From positions 5,146,001 through 5,210,000 of the forward strand of contig NZ_CP048833.1 in NCBI RefSeq assembly GCF_012971725.1: a stretch of DNA of 64,000 nt, read 5' to 3'. The notes beneath the pieces are model-generated. The model was not told the DNA's origin, did not search any database, and was given only the letters and a program-made list of their open reading frames with translations. Shown here in pieces: positions 6,956-14,245 of the stretch (position 1 is the first letter of the stretch; every line of letters starts with the position of its first letter). Made by a program: the position numbers and the translations under genes. The stretch comes from Pseudomonas multiresinivorans (GTDB lineage Bacteria > Pseudomonadota > Gammaproteobacteria > Pseudomonadales > Pseudomonadaceae).

Positions 6956-7792
6956 ATGGCCAAATCCACTTATTACGCGCCGCACGGCGGGCACCCGGCA
7001 CAGACCGAGCTGCTCACCGACCGCGCCATGTTCACCGAAGCCTACGCCGTGATCCCCAAGGGCGTGATGCGTGACATCGTCACCAGCCACCTGCCCTTCT
7101 GGGACAACATGCGCATGTGGGTCATCGCCCGCCCGCTGTCGGGCTTCGCCGAGACCTTCTCGCAGTACATCGTCGAGCTGGCGCCCCAGGGCGGCAGCGA
7201 CAAGCCCGAGCAGGACGTCAACGCCGAGGCGGTGCTGTTCATCGTCGAAGGCGAGCTGAGCCTGACCCTGCAGGGCGAAGTGCACACCATGAAGCCGGGC
7301 GGCTATGCGTTCATTCCGCCGGGCGCCGACTACAAGGTGCGCAACACCAGCGGCCAGCACACCCGCTTCCACTGGATCCGCAAGCACTACCAGAAAGTCG
7401 ACGGCGTACCGCTGCCTGAAGCCTTCGTCACCAACGAGCAGGACATCGAGCCGAAGGTGATGCCGGATACCGAAGGCCGCTGGAGCACCACCCGCTTCGT
7501 CGACATGGCCGACATGCGCCATGACATGCACGTGAACATCGTGAACTTCGAGCCGGGCGGCGTGATTCCGTTCGCCGAGACCCACGTGATGGAACACGGC
7601 CTGTACGTACTGGAAGGCAAAGCGGTCTATCGCCTGAACCAGGATTGGGTCGAAGTGGAAGCCGGCGACTTCATGTGGCTGCGCGCCTTCTGCCCGCAGG
7701 CCTGCTACTCCGGTGGCCCCGGCCGCTTCCGCTACCTGCTGTACAAGGATGTGAACCGCCAGATGCGCCTGACCCTGAACCAGGCTCACTGA
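6956..7792 (+). CDS. allE: (S)-ureidoglycine aminohydrolase
   Basis: This enzyme converts (S)-ureidoglycine to (S)-ureidoglycolate and ammonia in allantoin/urate breakdown. The 278-residue protein is a two-cupin chain. The first barrel carries EAVLFIVEGELSLTL and KPGGYAFIPPG; the second carries VNFEPGGVIPFAETHVMEHG and YVLEGKAVYRLN, with Mn-ligand-type Glu/His residues in the second barrel (FAETHVMEHGLYVLEG). The ATG at 6956 is chosen for the GAGGA at 6943-6947; a longer frame from 6821 has no ribosome site. It follows a LysR gene on the same strand and ends before a clear terminator. No other allantoin-pathway gene is in the window. Confidence 0.85.
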   Translation: MAKSTYYAPHGGHPAQTELLTDRAMFTEAYAVIPKGVMRDIVTSHLPFWDNMRMWVIARPLSGFAETFSQYIVELAPQGGSDKPEQDVNAEAVLFIVEGELSLTLQGEVHTMKPGGYAFIPPGADYKVRNTSGQHTRFHWIRKHYQKVDGVPLPEAFVTNEQDIEPKVMPDTEGRWSTTRFVDMADMRHDMHVNIVNFEPGGVIPFAETHVMEHGLYVLEGKAVYRLNQDWVEVEAGDFMWLRAFCPQACYSGGPGRFRYLLYKDVNRQMRLTLNQAH

Positions 7793-7842
7793 CAGGCAGG
7801 TTCAGCGGGAGAGTCTTTGCGACTCCCGCGCATCACACGAGA

Positions 7843-7868
7843 AACCGGCGCTCAGGCGCCGGTTTTTC
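7843..7868 (+). terminator. Rho-independent terminator after allE
   Basis: AACCGGCGC and GCGCCGGTT pair around a 3-4 nt loop and run into TTTTTC. A second stem (GCGGGAGAGTC/GACTCCCGC, near 7805-7829) lies just before it. Together they should insulate allE from the next gene. Confidence 0.9.
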
Positions 7869-7975
7869 TTTGGGCGATTCGGTCGGTGTCGTGACCGGGC
7901 TCGCATGGCAGGCGCCGCCCAGTCTGCTAAAACGTCTGGCTGAAGGACGTTTCGCAGTCGCCCAGGAGAAAACAC

Positions 7976-8497
7976 ATGGATGTCCGGTTCTTGCCGCAGC
8001 CCGAATTCGACAACGTCCATTTCTATCGCGCCATGACCCTGCTGATTCTGCTGGCGATGGCCGCCTTCACGCTGATCAAGATGTTCGGCGGCGGCGTCAG
8101 CCTGTTCTCCTTCGTGCCCCTCTGCCTGTCACTGTTCGGTTGGCGCTTCACTATCGAGTGGCTGCGAGTCTCGCGCGCCGAACCGGCCTTCATCGACAAG
8201 GGCGAGCTGGTGCTGTGCGGCAAGGAAAGCCACCGGCAGATCGCGCTGGAAAGAATCAGCTCGGTACGCAGCCGCCACAGCCTGTTCATGGTGCGGCGCT
8301 ATCGCTCCTGGTCGGAGCACCTGGGGTTCGTGGAATTCACCCTGAACGACGGCGAGCGCGTGTCCACGCTCGCCGAAAGCAAGGTATTCGAACACCCGGC
8401 GGCATCAGGCACGCTGGCAGCGATCGAGGCGGCCATCCTGGAGGCCAAGGTGAAGCGCCAGGCCAGCGAGCCCGGCGCTGTCAGCGGCGGTCGATAA
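7976..8497 (+). CDS. Inner-membrane protein with a PH-like C-terminal part, unknown function
   Basis: The 173-residue protein starts after AGGAGAA. Two adjacent hydrophobic segments (MTLLILLAMAAFTLI and SLFSFVPLCLSLFGW, residues ~20-60) form a hairpin anchor. They are followed by a soluble beta-rich domain with the rhythm of small bacterial PH-like domains (FIDKGELVLCG, then IALERISSVRSR). No catalytic residue pattern is visible. It is flanked by a terminator upstream and a convergent gene downstream with only 4 bases between stops, so it is likely transcribed alone. Confidence 0.75.
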   Translation: MDVRFLPQPEFDNVHFYRAMTLLILLAMAAFTLIKMFGGGVSLFSFVPLCLSLFGWRFTIEWLRVSRAEPAFIDKGELVLCGKESHRQIALERISSVRSRHSLFMVRRYRSWSEHLGFVEFTLNDGERVSTLAESKVFEHPAASGTLAAIEAAILEAKVKRQASEPGAVSGGR

Positions 8498-8501
8498 GGG
8501 C

Positions 8502-9350
8502 TCAGGGCGAACCGAACATCGCCGTCCAGTAGATGCCCGCGTCGCTCTTCGGGTCCGCCGCGTAGGCCGCGCCCAGTTCGCTGTATTGCGGGTTCATCAG
8601 GTTGGCGCAATGGCCGGGGCTTGCCAGCCAGCTGTCCACTACCTTCTGCGCGTTGCCCTGCCCGGCGGCGATGTTCTCGCCGATGCGCTGGCCGGCGTAG
8701 CCATCGAGTTCCGCGCGGTCGCCCGGCGTGCTGCCGTCGCGGCCCTTGTGGTCGAAGTAGTTGTTGTTGGCCATGTCGCGGCTGTGGGCTTCGGCGGTGC
8801 CGCCCAAAGTGGCGTTCCAGCTCAGGGCGCCCGCCGGGCCGAAGGCCTGCCCGCCGCACTGGCGGCCTTTGCCGCGCGCGGCGTTGATCGCCTGCAGCAG
8901 CTGTTGCCCTTCCGCCTCCCAGGTGCCCAGCTTGGCCTGCACCAGCTGCCGGCCGAGCAGCACGCGCCAGTCATCGCCCTCGCGGACGATGCCGACATCG
9001 ACGAACTGCGGGTCCAGCAGCACTTGGCAGAAGCTTTCCTGCAGCGCCTTCATGGCGGCCGTCACATCGCGCGGGCCGGTGAGGCTGAGCATGCGCACGC
9101 TGCTCATCGGATAGCCGGCCTGGTTCAGCGCGGACTTCCACTCACCCGCCGAGGCCGGCAGCGCCAGGCGCGAATCCGGCGACAGCGGCGGCAGCACCTG
9201 TGACGCCTGGCCGCCGCAGGACTGCACATCTCCCCGGTAGGCGTTGATGGCTTCGAGCAGCTGATCCTGATCGCTTGCGCTGGCGGAAGCGGCGGCGCAC
9301 AGGCCGAGCGACAACAGCAGGCTGCGCAGAAGGAACGACTGGCTGGGCAT
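8502..9350 (-). CDS. Secreted protein with two CAP/SCP-like domains
   Basis: The start MPSQSFLLRSLLLSLGLCAA gives a classic cleavable signal peptide ending near ASASAS; the longer frame to 9545 lacks this. Residues ~30-145 form an N-terminal region beginning LLEAINAYRGDVQSCGG. The second region begins LLQAINAARGKGRQCGG and contains the CAP core: SWNATLGGTAEAHSRDMA, NNYFDHKG, RIGENIAAG and the terminal WLASPGHCANLMN. The repeat starts show an internal duplication in which only the second copy keeps the CAP histidines and glutamate. CAP proteins of bacteria are exported; their substrates are mostly unknown. It is convergent with the gene at 7976-8497. Confidence 0.85.
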   Translation of the reverse strand: MPSQSFLLRSLLLSLGLCAAASASASDQDQLLEAINAYRGDVQSCGGQASQVLPPLSPDSRLALPASAGEWKSALNQAGYPMSSVRMLSLTGPRDVTAAMKALQESFCQVLLDPQFVDVGIVREGDDWRVLLGRQLVQAKLGTWEAEGQQLLQAINAARGKGRQCGGQAFGPAGALSWNATLGGTAEAHSRDMANNNYFDHKGRDGSTPGDRAELDGYAGQRIGENIAAGQGNAQKVVDSWLASPGHCANLMNPQYSELGAAYAADPKSDAGIYWTAMFGSP

Positions 9351-9590
9351 GGACGGCTCCGATGATCGAAAGGGCTCAATGATGCGTGATTTCTCGGCAT
9401 TTGGCTGCGGCTGCCGCATCCGAGTTCCGTTGGCGGAAAAACCCGGAAAAGGTTGCGGTTCGCCGCGCACGGAAAATTGCCAGGCGGCCTGACATGGGGC
9501 AAGGGGGCTTCGAACTGCCGTTGTATGCCGCCCGACATATCGCACAATTCAGGAACCTGAACATCGACCGAGCCATGCAGGAGGTACGCC

Positions 9591-11033
9591 GTGCTCAAAC
9601 CGATTCGCGTCTTCTGCCTTACCTTTCTGCTGGCGGTGCTCGCCTCGCTGCTGGCCGGCTGGCACATGCTGCAGATGAAGCAGGATGCCCTGGCCTACGC
9701 CCACGCCAGCGGCAAGAACACCCTGCTGCTGGTGGAGCGCGAGTTCCACCGCGACCTGGACGTGCATGCGCAGACGCTACTGACGCTCTCCAACGTCATC
9801 ACCGGCCCGGCGACACCGGACCTTTCCCAGCAAGTTCTACAAGAACTGGTCGAAGGCCACGCTGCCGGCTCGATCCACGCGGGCACCCTGGTGGTGACCG
9901 ACGCCCAAGGCCAGTTGCTGGTGGACTTGAACCACGCCGGCGAGTCGAACCGCGACCTGTCCATGCGCGACTACTTCACGATGGCGCGTGACAACCCCGG
10001 CCGGTTGTTCCTCAGCCATCCCTTCATGCCGTCCTATCCGCGCTCCTCCAGCAGTACTGCCCTGAGCCGCGCGGTGATCAGCAAGGACGGCCAGTTTGTC
10101 GGCGTGGTCGCCGCGATCAAGGAGCTGCAACACCTGGAATCCTTCGTGCGCGGCCTCGACCTGGGCAAGCACGGGGTGGTCTCAATCCGCCTGCTCGACG
10201 GCACGGTGCTCGCCCAATGGCCGCCGGAACTGCCGCGTTCGAGCGAGGAAGAGTTCGGCACCTTCCGCGAGTTCGTCGACAGCGGCCGCAACGACTACTT
10301 CCGCCAGCAGGGCGGTACCTCGGACGCCTACTGGCGCGGCTACCGGCGCATCGGCGACTACCCGGCGGTGGTCTCGGTGGAGCTGTGCCGTGAAGTGATC
10401 CTGAATACCTGGACCGCACGCACCTGGATCACCAGCGGATTGCTGGTGGCGATCAACGCCGCGACGCTGTTCTTCGCCTATCGCCTGACCCGGCACCTGC
10501 GGCGACGCGACGCCAAGGAGAGCCGTCTGCGCACCGAGGCCGGCACCGACCCGCTGACTGGCCTGCACAACCGTCGCTGGTTCGACGAGAAGGCCGAGCG
10601 CGAATGGCAGCGCCGGCGCGCCGGCGACGGCCACCTTGCGGTACTGATGATGGATGTCGACCAGTTCAAGGCCTACAACGACCACTACGGCCACCCGCGC
10701 GGCGACCTGGCGCTGATCAACGTGGCGCACCTGGTCGGCCAGGGCTGCCAGCGCGAGGACGATGGAGCGGCCCGCTACGGCGGCGAGGAGTTCGTGATGA
10801 TCCTCCCCGGTTGCGACAGTGCCGCTGCCGCACGCGTGGCCGAGTCGATCCGCCGTTCGGTGGAGGAAACCGCGCTACCCCACGAGAAGAGCACGCGCGG
10901 CATCGTGACCATCAGCGTCGGTGTGGCCAGCACCTCGGATACCGCGGCAGACAGCATCCAGGCGCTGATCGATGCGGCGGATGCCAACCTCTACAAGGCC
11001 AAGGAAGGTGGGCGCAACCGGGTGGTGGCCTGA
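9591..11033 (+). CDS. Membrane diguanylate cyclase with periplasmic Cache sensor
   Basis: It makes cyclic di-GMP from GTP. The 480-residue protein has an N-terminal transmembrane helix (~7-25), a ~250-residue periplasmic dCache-type region (LSMRDYFTMARDNPGRLF is typical), a second helix near 280-298, and a GGDEF domain starting TDPLTGLHNRRWF. The active-site motif is GGEEF at residues 397-401. An intact RxxD product-inhibition site (REDD, 388-391) lies exactly five residues before it. The start codon is GTG with AGGAGG at 9579-9584. It is a single gene; catalytic activity and feedback inhibition are predicted from the motifs. Confidence 0.93.
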   Translation: MLKPIRVFCLTFLLAVLASLLAGWHMLQMKQDALAYAHASGKNTLLLVEREFHRDLDVHAQTLLTLSNVITGPATPDLSQQVLQELVEGHAAGSIHAGTLVVTDAQGQLLVDLNHAGESNRDLSMRDYFTMARDNPGRLFLSHPFMPSYPRSSSSTALSRAVISKDGQFVGVVAAIKELQHLESFVRGLDLGKHGVVSIRLLDGTVLAQWPPELPRSSEEEFGTFREFVDSGRNDYFRQQGGTSDAYWRGYRRIGDYPAVVSVELCREVILNTWTARTWITSGLLVAINAATLFFAYRLTRHLRRRDAKESRLRTEAGTDPLTGLHNRRWFDEKAEREWQRRRAGDGHLAVLMMDVDQFKAYNDHYGHPRGDLALINVAHLVGQGCQREDDGAARYGGEEFVMILPGCDSAAAARVAESIRRSVEETALPHEKSTRGIVTISVGVASTSDTAADSIQALIDAADANLYKAKEGGRNRVVA

Positions 11034-11040
11034 GCGGCGG

Positions 11041-11334
11041 TCAGCGTGGCGCCATCACCTCGACTTCCTGGATGTGGAAATCGCAGCGCAGGTATTCCAT
11101 GCGCCGCTCGTGGAACTCGCGCATGTGCGGCAGCGCGGTGTGAATGGCCAGGTGTTCGCGGCTCTGCCAGACCTCGAAGAAGGTGAACAGGGTCGGGTCG
11201 TTCACGTCGCGCAGCATGTGGTACTGCACGCAGCCGTCTTCGGCGCGGCTGGGCGTGAGGTAGGTACGGAACAGGTCCTCGAAATCCTGGGATCTTTCGG
11301 GGCGGGTGTGGGCCTGGAGGATGAAGGCGTACAT
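11041..11334 (-). CDS. ABM-domain quinol monooxygenase-like protein (YgiN type)
   Basis: The 97-residue protein is a single antibiotic-biosynthesis-monooxygenase ferredoxin-like domain. Landmarks are YAFILQAHTRPERSQDFEDL, an EDGCVQYHMLRD strand and FTFFEVWQSREHLAIH. Such proteins act as small cofactor-free dimers. E. coli YgiN, encoded next to mdaB, oxidises quinols and is proposed to form a quinone redox cycle with MdaB. Here the gene is divergent from mdaB with 169 bases between starts, which supports the same pairing. Its stop is 7 bases from that of the diguanylate cyclase gene (convergent). Confidence 0.82.
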   Translation of the reverse strand: MYAFILQAHTRPERSQDFEDLFRTYLTPSRAEDGCVQYHMLRDVNDPTLFTFFEVWQSREHLAIHTALPHMREFHERRMEYLRCDFHIQEVEVMAPR

Positions 11335-11503
11335 CGGATCGGCGTTCCTGGTGGATGGATGGATTGCCTAATCCTGACGCAAATCAATCAACTCCATTTT
11401 TGAATCTCACGCACGGATCATTTGTCCGGAAGCGGGTTTTTCCGTCCTGCCGCGCTCGATATTCTGCCGTCATCGACTTTCCATCCCCTTGCGGAGCCCA
11501 CTC

Positions 11504-12088
11504 ATGAAAAAGATTCTGCTGATCAATGGCGGCAAACAGTTCGCCCACTCTGACGGCCGCTACAACGCCACCCTGCACGAAGCCGCCATCGCACACCTGG
11601 ACCACGCCGGTTTCGACGTGAAGGAAACCTTCATCGACGGCGGCTACGACATCCAGGAAGAAGTGCAGAAAATGCTCTGGGCCGACGTCATCGTCTACCA
11701 GATGCCCGGCTGGTGGATGGGCGCGCCCTGGACCGTGAAACAGTACATCGACGAAGTCTTCACCGCCGGCCACGGCAGCCTCTACGCCAACGACGGCCGC
11801 ACCCGCTCCGACGCCTCGCAGAAGTACGGCAGCGGCGGCCTGCTGCAGGGCAAGCAGTACATGATCTCCGCTACCTGGAACGCGCCGCAGCAAGCCTTCG
11901 ACGACCCGACCGACTTCTTCGAGGGCAAGGGCGTGGATGCGGTGTATTTCCCCTTCCACAAGGCCAACCAGTTCCTGGGCATGACCGCACTGCCGACCTT
12001 CCTCTGCGTGGACGTGATGAAGCGCCCGAACATCGAAGGCGACGTGGAGCGCTACCAGCAGCACTTGAGCGAAGTGTTCGGCGCCTGA
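11504..12088 (+). CDS. mdaB: NAD(P)H:quinone oxidoreductase MdaB
   Basis: This flavodoxin-fold FAD enzyme performs two-electron reduction of quinones, protecting against redox cycling. The 194-residue protein has the family's N-terminal KKILLINGGKQFAHSDGRYN and the conserved YQMPGWWMGAPWTVKQYID, plus GHGSLYANDGRTR and a C-terminal LPTFLCVDVMK. The ATG at 11504 is preferred over a TTG at 11489 because it places the first beta strand normally. The divergent ygiN-like gene gives functional context. The last codons (EVFGA and stop) are duplicated 120 bases downstream within a tandem repeat. Confidence 0.92.
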   Translation: MKKILLINGGKQFAHSDGRYNATLHEAAIAHLDHAGFDVKETFIDGGYDIQEEVQKMLWADVIVYQMPGWWMGAPWTVKQYIDEVFTAGHGSLYANDGRTRSDASQKYGSGGLLQGKQYMISATWNAPQQAFDDPTDFFEGKGVDAVYFPFHKANQFLGMTALPTFLCVDVMKRPNIEGDVERYQQHLSEVFGA

Positions 12089-12299
12089 GGCGGGGATTTG
12101 CGCAGGAGCGGACTCCGTCCGCGATGTCTTCCCGGCTGCTCCGGCGATGGGCGGTTCGCGAGCAAGCTCGCTCCTACAAGGAACACTGGCAAAGTGTTCG
12201 GCGCCTGAGGCAGACACTTGCGTAGGAGCGGACTTCGTCCGCGATGACTCCCCGGCTGCTCCGGCGTCGGGCGGTTCGCGAGCAAGCTCGCTCCTACGA
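12072..12299. repeat. 120-bp tandem duplication including the 3' end of mdaB and a REP doublet
   Basis: Copy 1 begins AAGTGTTCGGCGCCTGAGGC at 12072, inside mdaB; copy 2 begins with the same 20 bases at 12192, exactly 120 bases later. Each copy carries a forward REP of the GGACTCCGTCC type (near 12101-12125 and 12222-12245), the spacer CCCGGCTGCTCCGGCG, and a reverse REP of the GCAAGC type (12154-12177 and 12274-12297). The copies differ at scattered positions (about a dozen). The second mdaB tail is non-coding. Confidence 0.92.
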
Positions 12300-12388
12300 A
12301 GGGCAAGCCACCCGCCGCCTGGCATTGGGTTCATCCGCGGAATCGGCTAGGCTTCGCTTTTTCCTACTGCCTGTTCAGGAGTTATCCC

Positions 12389-12670
12389 ATGGCCCGTGCA
12401 TCCGCCCGTCACATCCTGGTTTCCAGCGAAGACAAGTGCAACGAACTCAAGACCCAGATCGAGAACGGCGCGGACTTCGCTGCCGTCGCCCGCGACAACT
12501 CCACCTGCCCGTCCGGCCGCAGCGGCGGTGACCTGGGCAGCTTCCGCCCGGGCCAGATGGTTCGCGAATTCGACCAGGTCGTGTTCAGCGCCCCGCTGAA
12601 CGTCGTCCAGGGTCCGGTGAAGACCCAGTTCGGCTACCACCTGGTGGAAGTGACCAGCCGCGAGGACTGA
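12389..12670 (+). CDS. ppiC: Parvulin-type peptidyl-prolyl isomerase PpiC
   Basis: It catalyses cis-trans isomerisation of proline peptide bonds. The 93-residue protein is a bare parvulin domain: ARHILVSSEDKC, ADFAAVARDNSTCPSGRSGG, DLGSFRPGQMVREFDQVVFS and the closing FGYHLVEVTSRED. It has the size of cytosolic E. coli PpiC and no signal peptide. The start at 12389 is preceded by CAGGAG with proper spacing. It stands alone between the mdaB repeat region and a convergent LysE-family gene. Confidence 0.95.
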   Translation: MARASARHILVSSEDKCNELKTQIENGADFAAVARDNSTCPSGRSGGDLGSFRPGQMVREFDQVVFSAPLNVVQGPVKTQFGYHLVEVTSRED

Positions 12671-12728
12671 TCCGCTTCGCCCGCGCCGCACCCGACTCAG
12701 GGAGCGGCGCGCCCCTTCTCCCCCCGCT

Positions 12729-13355
12729 TCACACCGGCCCGCCGCGGGCCACCAGCATCACCCCCAGCCCCACCAGAATCGAACCGCACACCCGCGGCAT
12801 CACCCGCTGCCCGCGCCCCTGCCCCAGCGCGCCCAGCAGCAGCGAGGCGAACAGCACGGCGAGCACGTCGGCGGTGGAGAACACCAGGTTGACGATCATC
12901 CCCAGGATGAAGAACTGCAGGCCCACCGGCAGGCTGGCGGCCGGGTCGACGAACTGCGGCAGGAAGGTGAGGAAGAACAGCGCCGTCTTGGGGTTGAGTA
13001 TCTCCACCACCATGCTGTCGCGCAGCACCTTCGGCCGGGTTTCGATGCCCTCGCCATGCTCGGACCGGCGACGGCCGAAGATCATCGAGCCGCCGAGCCA
13101 GATCAGGTAAGCGGCCCCCGCCAGTTTCAGCGCAAGGTAGAGATTGGGCGCGTGGTGCAGCAGCGCGGCGAGCCCGGCGCTGGCGGCGAAGATGTGTACA
13201 TAGCAGCCCAGGTGGATACCCAGCGCGGCGTGCAGTCCGGCACGGCGGCCGTGGGCGAGGGTCTGCGAGGTCATGTAGAGGATGGCCGGGCCGGGCATGC
13301 AGGCGAAGGCCAGCGTCGCCACGGCGAACGAGGCCCAATAGGCAGGCAGTGTCAT
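12729..13355 (-). CDS. LysE/RhtB-family amino-acid exporter
   Basis: The 208-residue inner-membrane protein begins TLPAYWASFAVATLAFACMPGPAILYM, in which the short PGPA motif near the end of helix 1 is the family hallmark. Six hydrophobic segments follow, with LKLAGAAYLIWLGGSMI and LNPKTALFFLTFLPQF as further family signatures. It should export an amino acid or homoserine-like compound, but the substrate cannot be told from sequence. The ATG at 13355 is used because the upstream extension to 13544 is Arg/Cys-rich and unlike the family. A palindrome at 13451-13468 lies about 95 bases upstream of the start. Confidence 0.92.
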   Translation of the reverse strand: MTLPAYWASFAVATLAFACMPGPAILYMTSQTLAHGRRAGLHAALGIHLGCYVHIFAASAGLAALLHHAPNLYLALKLAGAAYLIWLGGSMIFGRRRSEHGEGIETRPKVLRDSMVVEILNPKTALFFLTFLPQFVDPAASLPVGLQFFILGMIVNLVFSTADVLAVLFASLLLGALGQGRGQRVMPRVCGSILVGLGVMLVARGGPV

Positions 13356-13450
13356 GGTGTGATCCTTCCCTTGATCGGGTATCGGCCGACGCGCATCGAT
13401 GTGGCGCCTGGTCCGTTTCGCAAGGTTAGGGAGTGAGGCGGGGCCGGCAC

Positions 13451-13468
13451 ATACGGCAGTTGCCGTAT
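13451..13468. promoter_or_regulatory. Perfect 18-bp dyad upstream of the LysE-family gene
   Basis: ATACGGCAGTTGCCGTAT is two 8-bp arms around GT. It is in the 203-bp gap between two minus-strand genes, at a position suitable for a repressor or activator of the exporter gene. On the plus strand it is followed by T5, so a terminator reading is possible, but no plus-strand gene ends here. Confidence 0.45.
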
Positions 13469-13558
13469 TTTTCCCCGGCCTGCGGGACGCTAGTCTCTGC
13501 CGAACCCTCCACCGACAGGACGCGCAGCATGCGCATGCAGGCAAGGCACTGCTTCGAC

Positions 13559-14218
13559 TCAGGCGCTGGGAATGCCCAGGCGCACCGCATAGGCCGCGAG
13601 CTCGGCAGTGCTGTGCAGGTCGAGCTTGCGCATCAGGTTCTCGCGGTGCTTGCGCACGGTCAGCGGGCTGATGCTGAAGTGTTCGGCGATCTCCCGCGCG
13701 CTGCGGCCCTGGGCGGCCAGGGAGAGAATCTGCCGCTCGCGCCGGGTCAGCTCCACGGCCGAGAGCAGATCGGCATCGCCCTGCGGGCGCGCGGTCGGAC
13801 TTTCCAGCTGGAAGCGCAGGGCGCGCGCCAGGTAGTGCTGGCCGCTGCGCAGGGCGACTATGGCTTCGAGCAGCTCGGCAGTGTCCTCGCCCTTGCTCAG
13901 GTAGCCGTGGACGCCGGCATCGAGCACCGAGCGCACGGTCGCCAGTTCGGTGTTGGCGGTGAGCACCAGGATTCTCAGCCGGGGATGGCGCTGGCGCAGT
14001 TCATGGATGAACTGCAGCCGGTTGAGGCCGGGCATGTTCAGGTCGAGCAGGAGGAGGTCCGCACGCTGCTCCTCCAGCAGAGCCTGCAGGCGCAGGCCGT
14101 CCGCCGCCTCGCCGACGATGCGGATGTCGTCCAGGGTCGACAGCAGCAGGCGCAGGCCGTCTCGTACGATGCCGTGGTCATCGGCGATGAGCACCCGCAG
14201 TTCGCGCTTCCCTTCCAT
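13559..14218 (-). CDS. LuxR/NarL-type response regulator
   Basis: The 219-residue protein has a receiver domain (VLIADDHGIVRDG near residues 10-20, phospho-acceptor Asp59 in LLLLDLNMPG, Thr in ILVLTANTE, Lys109 in YLSKGED) and a C-terminal LuxR HTH (ELTRRERQILSLAAQGRSAR, then SPLTVRKHRENLMRKL, residues ~156-200). The start MEGKRELRVLI is used; the very long upstream frame on this strand is a shadow of the divergent kinase gene. The gene is divergent from that hybrid histidine kinase with 27 bases between starts, which makes them a cognate pair with a shared promoter region. Confidence 0.93.
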   Translation of the reverse strand: MEGKRELRVLIADDHGIVRDGLRLLLSTLDDIRIVGEAADGLRLQALLEEQRADLLLLDLNMPGLNRLQFIHELRQRHPRLRILVLTANTELATVRSVLDAGVHGYLSKGEDTAELLEAIVALRSGQHYLARALRFQLESPTARPQGDADLLSAVELTRRERQILSLAAQGRSAREIAEHFSISPLTVRKHRENLMRKLDLHSTAELAAYAVRLGIPSA

Positions 14219-14245
14219 CACTCGTCTCCCTGAGGCACTACGGAC

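Noticed and set aside
12671..12728. Terminator between ppiC and the LysE-family gene
   Set aside because: GCGCCGC and GCGGCGC could pair, but over a long loop and without a U-tract.
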